Assembly (NCBI GenBank): GCA_015056015.1
Contig: SVHD01000011.1
Coordinates: 1 to 52,856 of the forward strand
Direction: 5' to 3'
Length of the DNA stretch: 52,856 nt
From: Clostridiales bacterium
Lineage (GTDB): Bacteria; Bacillota; Clostridia; Christensenellales; Aristaeellaceae
Below the pieces are notes generated by a model that was not told the DNA's origin, searched no databases, and saw nothing but the letters and a program-made list of their open reading frames with translations. Position 1 is the stretch's first letter, and the number at the start of each line of letters is the position of its first letter. Shown in pieces: positions 40,612-49,010 of this stretch. The position numbers and the translations under genes were made by a program.

Positions 40612-41667
40612 TTATGCGCCGGTTTGCTCTTTTTGTAAAAACTCCCGAACGAAAGCATCGTCGTTCAGATCCGGATACATCTGATACACCCGTTCAATTT
40701 CTTCCATCTGGCCGGGGGAGAGGGTTTCATCCGGGTTCAGGCACCAGATGCCCTTCATCAGTCCCTGGCGACGCAGCACCTCATGAATCCCTGCGATACA
40801 GCCGGCAAAATTCCCCCGGATATCGAAGAAGGCGCCGTTGGCGTCCGTGATCCGGGCTGCCAGGGTCATATCCTCCGCGCTGAGCACGCCCTTTTCCGCC
40901 GCGCTCCGCAAATGATGGAAATAGGCAACCGCCCGATGGGTCCATACCGCCCAGTGGCCCAGCAGGCCGCCCACGCAGCGGATTTCTTTGACGCCATCCG
41001 GGGAAGCAAAAGAAAACTTTGTCATCAGATCGGCGGCAATGCTGTCGTCATTGCCGGTATACAGGGCGATTTCCCGGCCAGAAAAGGCGATGGCCCGGGC
41101 CACGTCGATGGTCAGATAGCGGTTGAAAGCCGCGCATTTGATGGCCACCACATTTTCGATGGCGCAGATACCGGCCCAGTATTCATAGGAGAAAAGACGG
41201 CCGCCCACCGCAGGCTGCAGATAGAAACCCACCACCGGCATGATGGCCGCTACGGTCTGGGTGCGGTGAATCAATTCTTCCTCCGTTTTATGGGAAAGCC
41301 CGCCGGGGCTGAGCAGCACTGCATCATACCCCAGGGATTTGGCCAATTCCGCTTCAGCGGCGGCCTGGGCTTCATCGCCGCATACGCCGGCAATGCGCAA
41401 AATGGTACGGCCGCTTTCCTGCTCATAGCGAATCATTTCGTCGGCCGCCGTGCGCAATACCTTTTCCAGCAGGTTATGCTGGGGAAGCCGGATTTCAAAT
41501 TGGGTGGTATGCACCGCTGCCGCAATGCCGTCCACCCCGGCCGCCAGATAATAGCGGATCAAGCGCCGCTGGCCGGCCTCATCAAATTGCCGGTTTTCAT
41601 CCAGCACCAGGGGCATGGCGGGGATAAAGCCGCCCCGCTGCATCAGATCATACGCATTTTTTCTCAT
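40612..41667 (-). CDS. Dihydrodipicolinate synthase/N-acetylneuraminate lyase family aldolase
   Basis: 351 residues, slightly longer than usual. The class-I aldolase fold makes a Schiff base with a 2-keto acid. The Lys is seen in VVAIKCAAFNRY and the conserved Tyr in VGFYLQPAVGG. The early YYLAAGVDGIAAAVHTTQFEIRL replaces the GTTGE motif. Members cleave 2-keto-3-deoxy sugar acids, sialic acid or related substrates. The ATG at 41667 overlaps the stop of the epimerase gene (TGATG), so it is the last gene of a three-gene operon. Confidence 0.85.
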   Translation of the reverse strand: MRKNAYDLMQRGGFIPAMPLVLDENRQFDEAGQRRLIRYYLAAGVDGIAAAVHTTQFEIRLPQHNLLEKVLRTAADEMIRYEQESGRTILRIAGVCGDEAQAAAEAELAKSLGYDAVLLSPGGLSHKTEEELIHRTQTVAAIMPVVGFYLQPAVGGRLFSYEYWAGICAIENVVAIKCAAFNRYLTIDVARAIAFSGREIALYTGNDDSIAADLMTKFSFASPDGVKEIRCVGGLLGHWAVWTHRAVAYFHHLRSAAEKGVLSAEDMTLAARITDANGAFFDIRGNFAGCIAGIHEVLRRQGLMKGIWCLNPDETLSPGQMEEIERVYQMYPDLNDDAFVREFLQKEQTGA

Positions 41668-42683
41668 CAGAATTTTCCTTTTCTTTCTTCAAAATGGGTG
41701 GGCTTATTCAGCAGACGGCCGCCGTTTTTCAGCCATTCCGCCTGCCAGATCATCAGCTGCTCTGCGCCGTAGGCGGGATAGCCAAAGTGGCGGATGCATT
41801 TGCTGGCATTGCTCAAAAGCGCCTGATTTGTTTCTTCGCCGTCAAAGATGGGCTCTTCCCCAAGCATGCTGCCCATTGCTTCTGCGGCAGCCCGCACGGA
41901 AATCGTTTCCGGCCCCGTCACATTCAGGTATTCCACATTTTCGCTGGCAAGCAGCAGGGAGCGCAGCGCCACTTCATTCACATATCCCTGCCAGACGCAG
42001 TTAAAGCAGGGCGTACGCACGCTGATAGGCTTCTTTTCCAGGATATTGGCGGCGATATCGCATAATACGCCGTAGCGCAGATCGATGGCATAATTCAATC
42101 GGAACATGAGCACCTTAGCCCCCAGATGGCGCGCCGCATATTCGAAAATCCGTTCCCGCCCCAGGGAGGACATGGCATATTCCCCTACCGGGCCTACGGG
42201 ATCGCATTCCCGGCTGCCGCCATTTGCCAGATCGGAAAGCGGGTATACATTGCCGGTGGAAAATACCACATACCGGGCAGCGCCGAAATGACTGGTCACC
42301 AGGGTGGGAACGCCGGCATTCATCATCCAGGTATCGCCTGCCTGGGCGGAGGTGCCGAATTTTCTGCCCACCATGTAAATGATATTTTTCACTTTCGGCA
42401 ATGCCTTTACCTGCGCAGGATCGGTCAGATCAGCACTGATCATTTCCACCTGATTTTCCTTCAGCAATTCCACCACGTAAGGATCGGAAAAGCGGGAAAC
42501 CGCGATGATCCGCTTTCCGCTTCCGGCCGCATCCGCCGCCCGCTTGGCCATCAGGGCCAATTGGGGGCCCACCTTGCCGCCGGCGCCCAGGATCATGATA
42601 TCCCCGTCCAGACGCTTGAAATCCTCAATCAGGGCCGTCCCCGGGGTGGAAAGAAGATCATCCAGATATTTTTCATCAAACAT
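41667..42683 (-). CDS. NAD-dependent epimerase/dehydratase-like protein
   Basis: About 338 residues. ILGAGGKVGPQLALMAKRAAD is the NAD-binding glycine loop. KNIIYMVGRKFGT, VVFSTGNVYP and YLNVTGPETISVRAAAEAMG are extended short-chain dehydrogenase blocks. The catalytic Tyr is present in GEYAMSSLGRER, but the Lys four residues later is Ser, so the usual YxxxK pair is broken. Two starts are possible: ATG 42683, or TTG 42689 six bases upstream; GGAGA lies close to both. It is the second gene of the TetR-controlled operon. The role in sugar-acid breakdown is inferred from neighbours. Confidence 0.8.
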   Translation of the reverse strand: MFDEKYLDDLLSTPGTALIEDFKRLDGDIMILGAGGKVGPQLALMAKRAADAAGSGKRIIAVSRFSDPYVVELLKENQVEMISADLTDPAQVKALPKVKNIIYMVGRKFGTSAQAGDTWMMNAGVPTLVTSHFGAARYVVFSTGNVYPLSDLANGGSRECDPVGPVGEYAMSSLGRERIFEYAARHLGAKVLMFRLNYAIDLRYGVLCDIAANILEKKPISVRTPCFNCVWQGYVNEVALRSLLLASENVEYLNVTGPETISVRAAAEAMGSMLGEEPIFDGEETNQALLSNASKCIRHFGYPAYGAEQLMIWQAEWLKNGGRLLNKPTHFEERKGKF

Positions 42684-42697
42684 TTTCAATCTTCTCC

Positions 42698-43693
42698 TTA
42701 ATTTCGTCCGATGCGGAACATAATATCTTCCGTAATTTCATGAATGGCGGGCTTGCCGGCCTCAAATAATTCCAATTCCTTGATGACGTGGCGGCCCAGG
42801 CGCAGCAGACCATTATTGACCACCCCGGCAATATGGGGCAGAAAGATCACATTGCTCAGCTTCCGCAGGGGATTATCAAACAGCGGCGGTTCGGGATCGG
42901 TCACATCCAGGCAGGCAAAGCGCAAATTCCCCGCCGTCATATGTTCATACAGCGCCTTTTCATCAATCAGCATCCCCCGGGCTGTATTGATCAGGCCGGC
43001 GTCCTTTTTCATCAGCTTCAGGGTTTGGGCATTGATCATATGATAGGTTTCCGGAATGGCAGAGGCATGCAGGCTGACGATATCCGAAATGCGCAGCAAT
43101 TCTTCCAGCTCCACCTTCCGGACGCCCATTTCCTGGCAGGCTTCTTCGGTTATGTAGGGATCGTATACCACGATATCCACTTCATACATTTTCAGCAGCT
43201 GAATTACCTGTTTGCCGATCATGCCGCCGCCGATAATGCCGATGGTGATATCATATAGATCAACCACCGTCCGTTCCACGCCGTTTTGCCATCCGCCGGC
43301 ATGAATCTGATCGTTGAGCCGGAAAAAATCCTTGCTGGCGGAAATCATCAGCCCCAGGGTCACTTCGGCCACGCCCCGGGCCATGGCAATGCCGGCGCAG
43401 ACCACCCGAATGCCCCGCCGCCAGATTTCTTCATCCACAATGGGCGCTACCGTGCCCGCTGCATGCAGAATCAATTTCAGGTTGGGCGCTGCATCCAGAT
43501 ATTCTTTGGTCAAATGCGGCGATCCCCAGCAGGTGATGACCACATCGGCATCCTTCATCACCGGCAGGATATCCTCCGGGGTATTTCCGCCTTCATTGAT
43601 GGCCAATTCGCCGTGCTGGGCCAGCTGATCCAGCAGATGGGGAGGAAAGATCTGATCTCTTTTTCTGTTGGAAGCAATCAACGCGATTTTCAT
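42698..43693 (-). CDS. D-2-hydroxyacid dehydrogenase
   Basis: About 331 residues. GIIGGGMIGKQV is the NAD loop. The catalytic Arg is in LINTARGMLID, Glu in CLDVTDPEPP and His in FLPHIAGVVN, all intact. It reduces 2-keto acids to D-2-hydroxyacids with NADH (phosphoglycerate- or glyoxylate/hydroxypyruvate-type). Start ATG 43693 is 9 bases after GGGGG; an upstream ATG at 43702 is too close to the ribosome site. First gene of the operon, with a promoter and a TetR-type operator just upstream. Confidence 0.9.
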   Translation of the reverse strand: MKIALIASNRKRDQIFPPHLLDQLAQHGELAINEGGNTPEDILPVMKDADVVITCWGSPHLTKEYLDAAPNLKLILHAAGTVAPIVDEEIWRRGIRVVCAGIAMARGVAEVTLGLMISASKDFFRLNDQIHAGGWQNGVERTVVDLYDITIGIIGGGMIGKQVIQLLKMYEVDIVVYDPYITEEACQEMGVRKVELEELLRISDIVSLHASAIPETYHMINAQTLKLMKKDAGLINTARGMLIDEKALYEHMTAGNLRFACLDVTDPEPPLFDNPLRKLSNVIFLPHIAGVVNNGLLRLGRHVIKELELFEAGKPAIHEITEDIMFRIGRN

Positions 43694-43725
43694 CGAGAAC
43701 ATCCCCCTATAATCTATTTTGCGGC

Positions 43726-43749
43726 AAAAGTAACCAACTGGTTACTTTT
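43726..43749. promoter_or_regulatory. Operator, probable TetR-binding inverted repeat
   Basis: AAAAGTAACCA / TGGTTACTTTT, perfect 11-bp arms around AC. It overlaps the predicted start of the minus-strand operon, just past its -10 box, so a bound dimer would block transcription. The divergent TetR gene begins 131 bases away. Confidence 0.8.
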
Positions 43750-43755
43750 TAGTTG

Positions 43756-43784
43756 ATTATATCATATTCCGGTGATGAATGCAA
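43756..43784 (-). promoter_or_regulatory. Promoter of the sugar-acid catabolic operon
   Basis: Minus strand: TTGCAT (43779-43784), 17 bases, TATAAT (43756-43761). Confidence 0.8.
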
Positions 43785-43816
43785 TAAAAATGAAACGCCG
43801 GGAAGGAATATTTGCA

Positions 43817-43846
43817 TTGACGCGCCGTGTCTTTTTGCGCTACAAT
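43817..43846 (+). promoter_or_regulatory. Promoter of the TetR gene
   Basis: TTGACG (43817-43822), 18 bases, TACAAT (43841-43846). Confidence 0.7.
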
Positions 43847-43880
43847 AGAAGGGAATCTTGAGAAGAAGGAATCGGAAAAG

Positions 43881-44522
43881 ATGGCGGAATCGTCCTCCCG
43901 GCGCCAGGCGCGCGCAGAACAGACCCGGCAAAAAATCCTGATTGCTGCTGAAAATCATTTTTCCCGTTTGGGCTTTTATGGTGCCCGGATTGATGAAATC
44001 GCCGCCGAAGCGGGCGTGAACAAGCGCATGATTTATGAATATTTCGGCAATAAGAAGGAATTGTATCAGATCGTGCTGCGGCAGGTCTATCTTTTGCTGG
44101 GCGATTATGAAGAGCAGCTCTTTTCCGGAACGGCCGACGCCGATCCGGCCCAGGCCATTCATCAGTTGATCCGTTTGTATTTTTCCTTCCTCCATCAGAA
44201 TCCGCATTATGTGCGCATGTTGATGTGGGAAAATTTGAATGAAGGCCAGTATTTTTCGGAAATGAATATGGGCGATAGCCGCAATCCAATCAAAAATGCG
44301 CTGCATGATATTGTGAAGCGCGGGCAGGAAGCGGGCATTTTCCGAAGCGAACTGGATGAAAGACATGTGCTGATGACGCTGTTTGCCTGCCCCTTCAATT
44401 ATTTTTCCAATCGCTATACCATGCAGCGCATTATGGAAACGGATTTTACCGCCCCGGAAGAAATTGAAAGCAGAATTGCTTTTACCACAGAATTGCTGCT
44501 GACCTACCTGACAAAATGTTGA
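43881..44522 (+). CDS. TetR/AcrR-family repressor
   Basis: 213 residues. The helix-turn-helix is at about 10-55 (RQKILIAAENHFSRLGFYGARIDEIAAEAGVNKRMIYEYF), the classic TetR pattern ending in YxYFxxKxxL. The C-terminal helical domain binds an inducer. Start ATG 43881, ribosome site AAGGA. It most likely binds the 43726-43749 palindrome to repress the divergent aldolase/epimerase/dehydrogenase operon, and is released by a pathway intermediate. A strong bidirectional terminator separates it from the next gene. Confidence 0.93.
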   Translation: MAESSSRRQARAEQTRQKILIAAENHFSRLGFYGARIDEIAAEAGVNKRMIYEYFGNKKELYQIVLRQVYLLLGDYEEQLFSGTADADPAQAIHQLIRLYFSFLHQNPHYVRMLMWENLNEGQYFSEMNMGDSRNPIKNALHDIVKRGQEAGIFRSELDERHVLMTLFACPFNYFSNRYTMQRIMETDFTAPEEIESRIAFTTELLLTYLTKC

Positions 44523-44555
44523 TCGCTTCGATCAATGTAAAAGCCTTCTGTGAAG

Positions 44556-44602
44556 ATAAAAACAGACCTTGGAGAGCATCTTCTCCAGGGTCTGTTTTTT
44601 CA
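44556..44602. terminator. Bidirectional terminator between TetR and AraC genes
   Basis: AACAGACC-TGGAGA / TCTCCA-GGTCTGTT stem (about 44560-44598) with A-run and T-run. Its core resembles the hairpin at 50657-50685. Confidence 0.85.
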
Positions 44603-44606
44603 TAAC

Positions 44607-45425
44607 TTATTGCCATTGCTTCCGGTATTGGTGCGGCGTGGTGATCTCATATTTGGAAAATGTCTGGATATAGTTGCTGACGCTGAAAAACCCCACCTGC
44701 TCTGCAATATCCGATACGGAAAGATTGGTGTTTTGCAGCAGCAATTTGCTTTGGCTGATTCTCAGCAGCGTTAAGCATTCGTGGATGGAGATGCCCAGAT
44801 CCCGCTTGAATTGATGGGCCAGATAATATTTGCTGCAGCGGCTTTTTCGGGCGATATCATCCAGCGTCAGCTTTTGCGCATAATCTTCTTCCAAAACCTG
44901 CAATACCCTGGCGGTATATTCGCTGATTTTTTGGGATTTATGGGCTGCTTCTGCAGATACATACAGCATACTCAGGATTTCCGCCAGCAGGCCAAAGGCC
45001 AGATGATGGGCGGAAGGATGAAAATTGCGAAACAGCAGATTCACATCCCGCATGCGATTTTCCATGGCGGCGGGATCCTGCATGGTAAAGACCGCGCCAT
45101 AGCCTTGATGCAGGGAATCCACATATTCCCGCAGCGCCTCGGCACGAAAATGAACAAAGGAAAATTCCCAATGCTTATTGGCGGTATGATAAATATGATC
45201 CTTCCGGCAATCAATCAGAAAGGTCATGCCCGGCAAAAGCCGATATTCCCGCCCTTCATAGGATAGAAAGCCTTCGCCGCCGATGGTGTAGAGCAGCAGA
45301 TATTGATTCAGATTTCTCCGTTTCAGGTAATAGGTTTCATCCTTGCAGAGAAAGCCGCCGCTGCAGAAATGCAGGGGCAAATCCTTTTCCGATATGAAAT
45401 TATTCCGAAAGGTTGTATTTTCCAT
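44607..45425 (-). CDS. AraC-family regulator of the corrinoid methyltransferase module
   Basis: 272 residues. The N-terminal cupin-like sensor (FLSYEGREYRLLPGMTFLIDCRKDHIYH) binds a small ligand. Two helix-turn-helix motifs form the C-terminus (LDDIARKSRCSKYYLAHQFKRDLG and VSDIAEQVGFFSVSNYIQTFSKYE). It is divergent from the methyltransferase operon, with both promoters facing away from a 193-base gap, and is the obvious activator. Start chosen at ATG 45425, where GGAG lies 6 bases upstream; an ATG at 45437 is also in frame. Confidence 0.88.
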   Translation of the reverse strand: MENTTFRNNFISEKDLPLHFCSGGFLCKDETYYLKRRNLNQYLLLYTIGGEGFLSYEGREYRLLPGMTFLIDCRKDHIYHTANKHWEFSFVHFRAEALREYVDSLHQGYGAVFTMQDPAAMENRMRDVNLLFRNFHPSAHHLAFGLLAEILSMLYVSAEAAHKSQKISEYTARVLQVLEEDYAQKLTLDDIARKSRCSKYYLAHQFKRDLGISIHECLTLLRISQSKLLLQNTNLSVSDIAEQVGFFSVSNYIQTFSKYEITTPHQYRKQWQ

Positions 45426-45487
45426 GGATGGCTCCATCCCCTTCTCTTGATCGGCTGAAATACAGGCCGATTTCCAGAAAAACAAAT

Positions 45488-45527
45488 CTGTATACAGTAT
45501 TCTATCAAAGAAGTATATAAAAAGCAA
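45488..45527 (-). promoter_or_regulatory. Promoter region of the AraC regulator
   Basis: Minus strand TTGCTT (45522-45527), 17 bases, TAGAAT (45499-45504). A CTGTATACAG palindrome (45488-45497) sits at the predicted transcription start. Confidence 0.55.
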
Positions 45528-45557
45528 GATTTTGATATTTTTTCGCAAGAAAGCGGG

Positions 45558-45586
45558 TTGAAGCATGAAAATTCTGATATTATAAT
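45558..45586 (+). promoter_or_regulatory. Promoter of the methyltransferase operon
   Basis: TTGAAG (45558-45563), 17 bases, TATAAT (45581-45586). Confidence 0.75.
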
Positions 45587-45617
45587 GAAAACAAATCACG
45601 GATAAGGGGATAGCGTT

Positions 45618-46733
45618 ATGATCGAAAGAATGCGAGAAAAATGGGAAGGCACCATGACTGACCGGGAACGATTCAACCGCCAGATGCATTATCAGCAGGT
45701 GGATCGCTGCTTCAATATGGAATTTGGCTATTGGCGGGAAAACTATAAGGTATGGCCCATGTTCTATGAAAATGGGATCACTAACATTCCGGAAGCTGAC
45801 CGTTTCTTTAGCTTTGATCCGATTCACGGCATTGGCGGCAATATCTGGATGCATCCTTGCTTTGAAGAAAAGATTATCGAGGATCGCGGCAATACGGTAA
45901 TCATGCAGAATGCGGAAGGCTTGCTTGCGGAGGTGCCTAAAGGCTATTCCTCCATTCCGCATTATTTGCAATCCCCCATTGAAACACCGGAGGATTGGGA
46001 AAAAATCAAGAGCGAGCGTTTCCGGCTGGATGATCCGGCCCGGATTGTGGATATTGAAGCCCTCAAAAAGCAGCATCCGGCTGACCGGGATTATCCCCTG
46101 GGGGTGAATTGCGGATCCATGATCGGCAAAATCCGGGATTTGCTTACGATGGAAGGCTTGGCCTATGCTTGCGTGGATTATCCGGAAATGGTGGAGGATA
46201 TGGTGGAAACCTGCTGCCAGCTGGTGGAGCATTTTCTGGATCAGGTGCTGCCCCATTTCCAGTTTGATTATGCTTCCGGCTGGGAGGATATCTGCTGCAA
46301 TAACGGCCCGCTGGTGAGCCTGGATTTTTTCCGGGAAGTGGTGGTGCCCCGGTATAAGCGGATCCATAAGAAGCTGCAGGCGGCAGGAATTGATCTTTGG
46401 TATACGGATTGCGATGGGGATGTGCGGCCCATTCTGCCGTATCTGATGGAAGGGGGCATCAATTGCCTGTTCCCCTTTGAGGTCAATGGCTGCGCCCATC
46501 CCGGGGAATTGCTGACGGCCTATGAAGGAAAGCTGCGCATCATGGGCGGCGTGGATAAAATGCAGTTGATCAAGGGGAAGGAAGCCATCAAGGCCTATCT
46601 GGAATCCCTGATTCCCTTCGTGGAAAAGGGCGGCTTCATTCCTTTCTGCGATCATCGCTGCCCCCCGGATGTGACCCAGGAAAACTATCTGTATTATCTG
46701 GATCTGAAAAAAGAATTGTTTGGAATGAAATAA
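45618..46733 (+). CDS. UroD-family (corrinoid-type) methyltransferase, copy 1
   Basis: 371 residues with the uroporphyrinogen-decarboxylase fold used by methyltransferases MtaA/CmuA and relatives. TDRERFNRQMHYQQVDR is the family N-terminus. YTDCDGDVR and FCDHRCPPDVT supply the Asp/His/Cys residues where MtaA-type enzymes bind zinc. It is followed by a corrinoid protein, so it moves a methyl group to or from the cobalt, not heme precursors. It is probably the substrate-specific enzyme of the pair. AAGGGG precedes ATG 45618; a downstream ATG at 45654 is possible. The methyl donor is unknown. Confidence 0.85.
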   Translation: MIERMREKWEGTMTDRERFNRQMHYQQVDRCFNMEFGYWRENYKVWPMFYENGITNIPEADRFFSFDPIHGIGGNIWMHPCFEEKIIEDRGNTVIMQNAEGLLAEVPKGYSSIPHYLQSPIETPEDWEKIKSERFRLDDPARIVDIEALKKQHPADRDYPLGVNCGSMIGKIRDLLTMEGLAYACVDYPEMVEDMVETCCQLVEHFLDQVLPHFQFDYASGWEDICCNNGPLVSLDFFREVVVPRYKRIHKKLQAAGIDLWYTDCDGDVRPILPYLMEGGINCLFPFEVNGCAHPGELLTAYEGKLRIMGGVDKMQLIKGKEAIKAYLESLIPFVEKGGFIPFCDHRCPPDVTQENYLYYLDLKKELFGMK

Positions 46734-46773
46734 TAGCAAATTTTGCTTTTACAGGCAAAAAAGGAGAATCAAT

Positions 46774-47412
46774 ATGGAACTTTATCAACAGATTTCTGAA
46801 ATGCTGCAAAAGGGCAAGGCCCGGGATGTGAAGGCGCTGGTGCAGCAGGCCATTGATGCAGGCATGCCCGCCCAGGAAATTCTGGAAAAGGGCCTGATGC
46901 ATGGCATGAATATCATCGGCGAAAAATTCACGAAGAATGAAGTATTTGTGCCCGAAGTGCTGGTGGCGGCGCGGGCCATGAATATGGGCTCCGCCCTGCT
47001 CAAGCCCCTGCTGGCGGCGGAGGGCGTCAAGGCCAGCGGCCGGGTCTGCATCGGCACGGTGCAGGGAGATCTGCATGATATCGGCAAAAATCTGGTGAAG
47101 CTCATGCTGGAAGCCAAGGGCTTGGAAGTGATTGATCTGGGCAATGACGTTTCCCCGGAAACCTTTGCGCAGACGGCTAAGGAACAGAATTGCCAGATCA
47201 TCTGCTGTTCTGCGCTGCTTACCACCACCATGGGCGTCATGGCCGATGTGGTCAAGGCAGCAGAAAATGCCGGTATTCGCGGTCAGGTGAAAATCATGAT
47301 CGGCGGCGCCCCCGTTTCTGCCGAATTCTGTAAAAACATCGGCGCGGACGTCTATACCCCGGACGCCGCAACCGCTGCCGATGTGGCGGTAAAGCTGTGC
47401 CAGCAGGGCTGA
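46774..47412 (+). CDS. Corrinoid protein (B12-binding methyl carrier)
   Basis: 212 residues. Residues 1-85 are the helical cap; 88-212 the Rossmann-like B12 domain. GDLHDIGKNLV (Asp99, His101, Gly104) is the DxHxxG motif whose His is the lower ligand of cobalt. VIDLGNDVSPETF and MIGGAPVSAEFCKNIGADVY complete the cobalamin-binding pattern. It carries the methyl group between the two UroD-like enzymes. AAGGAG precedes ATG 46774. Confidence 0.95.
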   Translation: MELYQQISEMLQKGKARDVKALVQQAIDAGMPAQEILEKGLMHGMNIIGEKFTKNEVFVPEVLVAARAMNMGSALLKPLLAAEGVKASGRVCIGTVQGDLHDIGKNLVKLMLEAKGLEVIDLGNDVSPETFAQTAKEQNCQIICCSALLTTTMGVMADVVKAAENAGIRGQVKIMIGGAPVSAEFCKNIGADVYTPDAATAADVAVKLCQQG

Positions 47413-47423
47413 GGATGGAAGAT

Positions 47424-48413
47424 ATGAATATTCGTGAAATGCTCTTTGCAGCGGCGCAGGCGGAAAAAAAGCGCGGGCTGCCGATTTTATCCTTCCCTGC
47501 GACGCAGAAATTGGGCGTCAGCGTGGAGGAATTGGTGCAGTCGGCCCCCCTTCAGGCAGAAGTCATGGCCCTGATTGCCCGGGAAACGGATACTCTGGCG
47601 GCCATCAGCCTGATGGATCTGTCCGTGGAGGCGGAGGCATTTGGGGCGCAGGTGCGTTTTTCGCAGAATGAAGTACCGGCTGTTCTGGGGCAGCTGATCA
47701 GCTGTGAGGAAGAGGCGGATGCGATTGAGATTCCTGCTTTGGATGCCGGGCGGATTCCGGTCTTTGTGGACGCCATTCGTCTGGCCAAAGCAAAAATTCC
47801 GGATAAACCCCTGCTGGCCGGTATGATCGGGCCCTATTCACTGGCCGGCAGACTGATGGATGTGACCGAAATTATCTATACCTGCTATGATGAGCCGGAG
47901 ACCGTGCATAAAGTATTGGATAAGGCCACGAAATTCCTGATTGACTACGGCAATGCCCTGAAAGTAGCCGGGGCGGATGGGCTGATGCTGGCAGAACCGC
48001 TGGCGGGAATTATCAGCCCGGAATTGGCGGCGGAGTTTTCCATGCCCTATGTGAAGCGATTGATCCAGGCGCTGCAGACGGATCATTTTGCGGTGATCTA
48101 TCATAACTGCGGCAATGCCGTCAGCAGTATGCTGGAGGGGATTTTTGCCCAGGGGGCGGCCGCTTACCATTTTGGCAATGCCGTGGAGATGGAAGCAATC
48201 CTGAAGGCTGCGCCGGAAAATGTGCTATGCATGGGGAATGTTGATCCGGTGGCGCAATTTGTCAAGGGAACGCAGGATAGCATGACCCTTGCCGTGCAGG
48301 ATCTGATGAGAAAATGCAGCGGCTATTCCAATTTTCTTCCTTCTTCCGGCTGCGATATTCCTGCGCATGCTCCCTGGCAAAATATTGAGGCATTTTTCCG
48401 GGCGCTTTCGTAA
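47424..48413 (+). CDS. UroD-family (MtaA/CmuA-like) methyltransferase, copy 2
   Basis: 329 residues of the same fold as the gene at 45618 but clearly different. The HxC pair is in AVIYHNCGNAV and the third Cys in SSGCDIPAHAP, the zinc site of MtaA-type second-step methyltransferases. It probably takes the methyl group from the corrinoid protein to the final acceptor (tetrahydrofolate or a thiol). Start ATG 47424 lies 9 bases from GAGG; the ATG at 47415 lies too close to it. Confidence 0.87.
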   Translation: MNIREMLFAAAQAEKKRGLPILSFPATQKLGVSVEELVQSAPLQAEVMALIARETDTLAAISLMDLSVEAEAFGAQVRFSQNEVPAVLGQLISCEEEADAIEIPALDAGRIPVFVDAIRLAKAKIPDKPLLAGMIGPYSLAGRLMDVTEIIYTCYDEPETVHKVLDKATKFLIDYGNALKVAGADGLMLAEPLAGIISPELAAEFSMPYVKRLIQALQTDHFAVIYHNCGNAVSSMLEGIFAQGAAAYHFGNAVEMEAILKAAPENVLCMGNVDPVAQFVKGTQDSMTLAVQDLMRKCSGYSNFLPSSGCDIPAHAPWQNIEAFFRALS

Positions 48414-48467
48414 ATGCGGCTGCCGTTTTCGCGGCGGGCCTTTTCTTGATGAGGGAGGAAATCAAAA

Positions 48468-49001
48468 ATGAAGGAACAGTTGCTTCGTTTGGCTATAGAG
48501 GCCGGGGCATCCAAAGCAGAAATGATTATCTCGCAGCAAATCGTTTTATCAGCCGAATTCCGGGAGGCTTGTCAAAAGAATATCTGCGGCAGATGGGGAA
48601 AATGCTGGATGTGCCCGCCGGATATCGGTGATATTGCGCAGCTGATGGAAAAAATCGGCGCCTATGGGAATGGTATATGGTATCAGAGCATTCATGCATT
48701 AGAAGACAGCTTTGATATTGAAGGAATGATTGCGGCCCGGCGCAGCCATTTGCGCCTGTCCCATCAATTGGAGGGCATGATAAAGCCACTGCTTGGCCAG
48801 CATCTTCATCTCAGCTGCGGCGGCTGCGGTGTATGCCAGCGCTGTGCCCGGGAGGATCATATGCCCTGCCGCTTTCCGGAACAGGCGATGAGCTCACTGG
48901 AAGCTTATGGGATCGATGTATACAGGACGACTGTTTCCACACAGCTTTCCTATATCAACGGCCAGAATACCGTTACATACTTTGGGGTTATTCTGTTCTA
49001 A
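48468..49001 (+). CDS. DUF2284 predicted metal-binding protein
   Basis: 177 residues. CGRWGKCWMCPPDIG and CGGCGVCQRCAREDHMPCRF are Cys clusters of the DUF2284 type, probably binding an iron-sulfur cluster. GAGGAGG-like sequence precedes ATG 48468. DUF2284 genes are often beside corrinoid methyltransferases and RACE activators; an electron-transfer role in reactivating cobalt is likely but unproven. Confidence 0.8.
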   Translation: MKEQLLRLAIEAGASKAEMIISQQIVLSAEFREACQKNICGRWGKCWMCPPDIGDIAQLMEKIGAYGNGIWYQSIHALEDSFDIEGMIAARRSHLRLSHQLEGMIKPLLGQHLHLSCGGCGVCQRCAREDHMPCRFPEQAMSSLEAYGIDVYRTTVSTQLSYINGQNTVTYFGVILF

Positions 49002-49010
49002 GGAGGCATT

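Noticed and set aside
45426-46739. Upstream extension of the AraC gene across the UroD gene on the minus strand (710 residues in total)
   Set aside because: Antisense run-through of the open frame. A promoter, ribosome site and conserved AraC length support a start near 45425.
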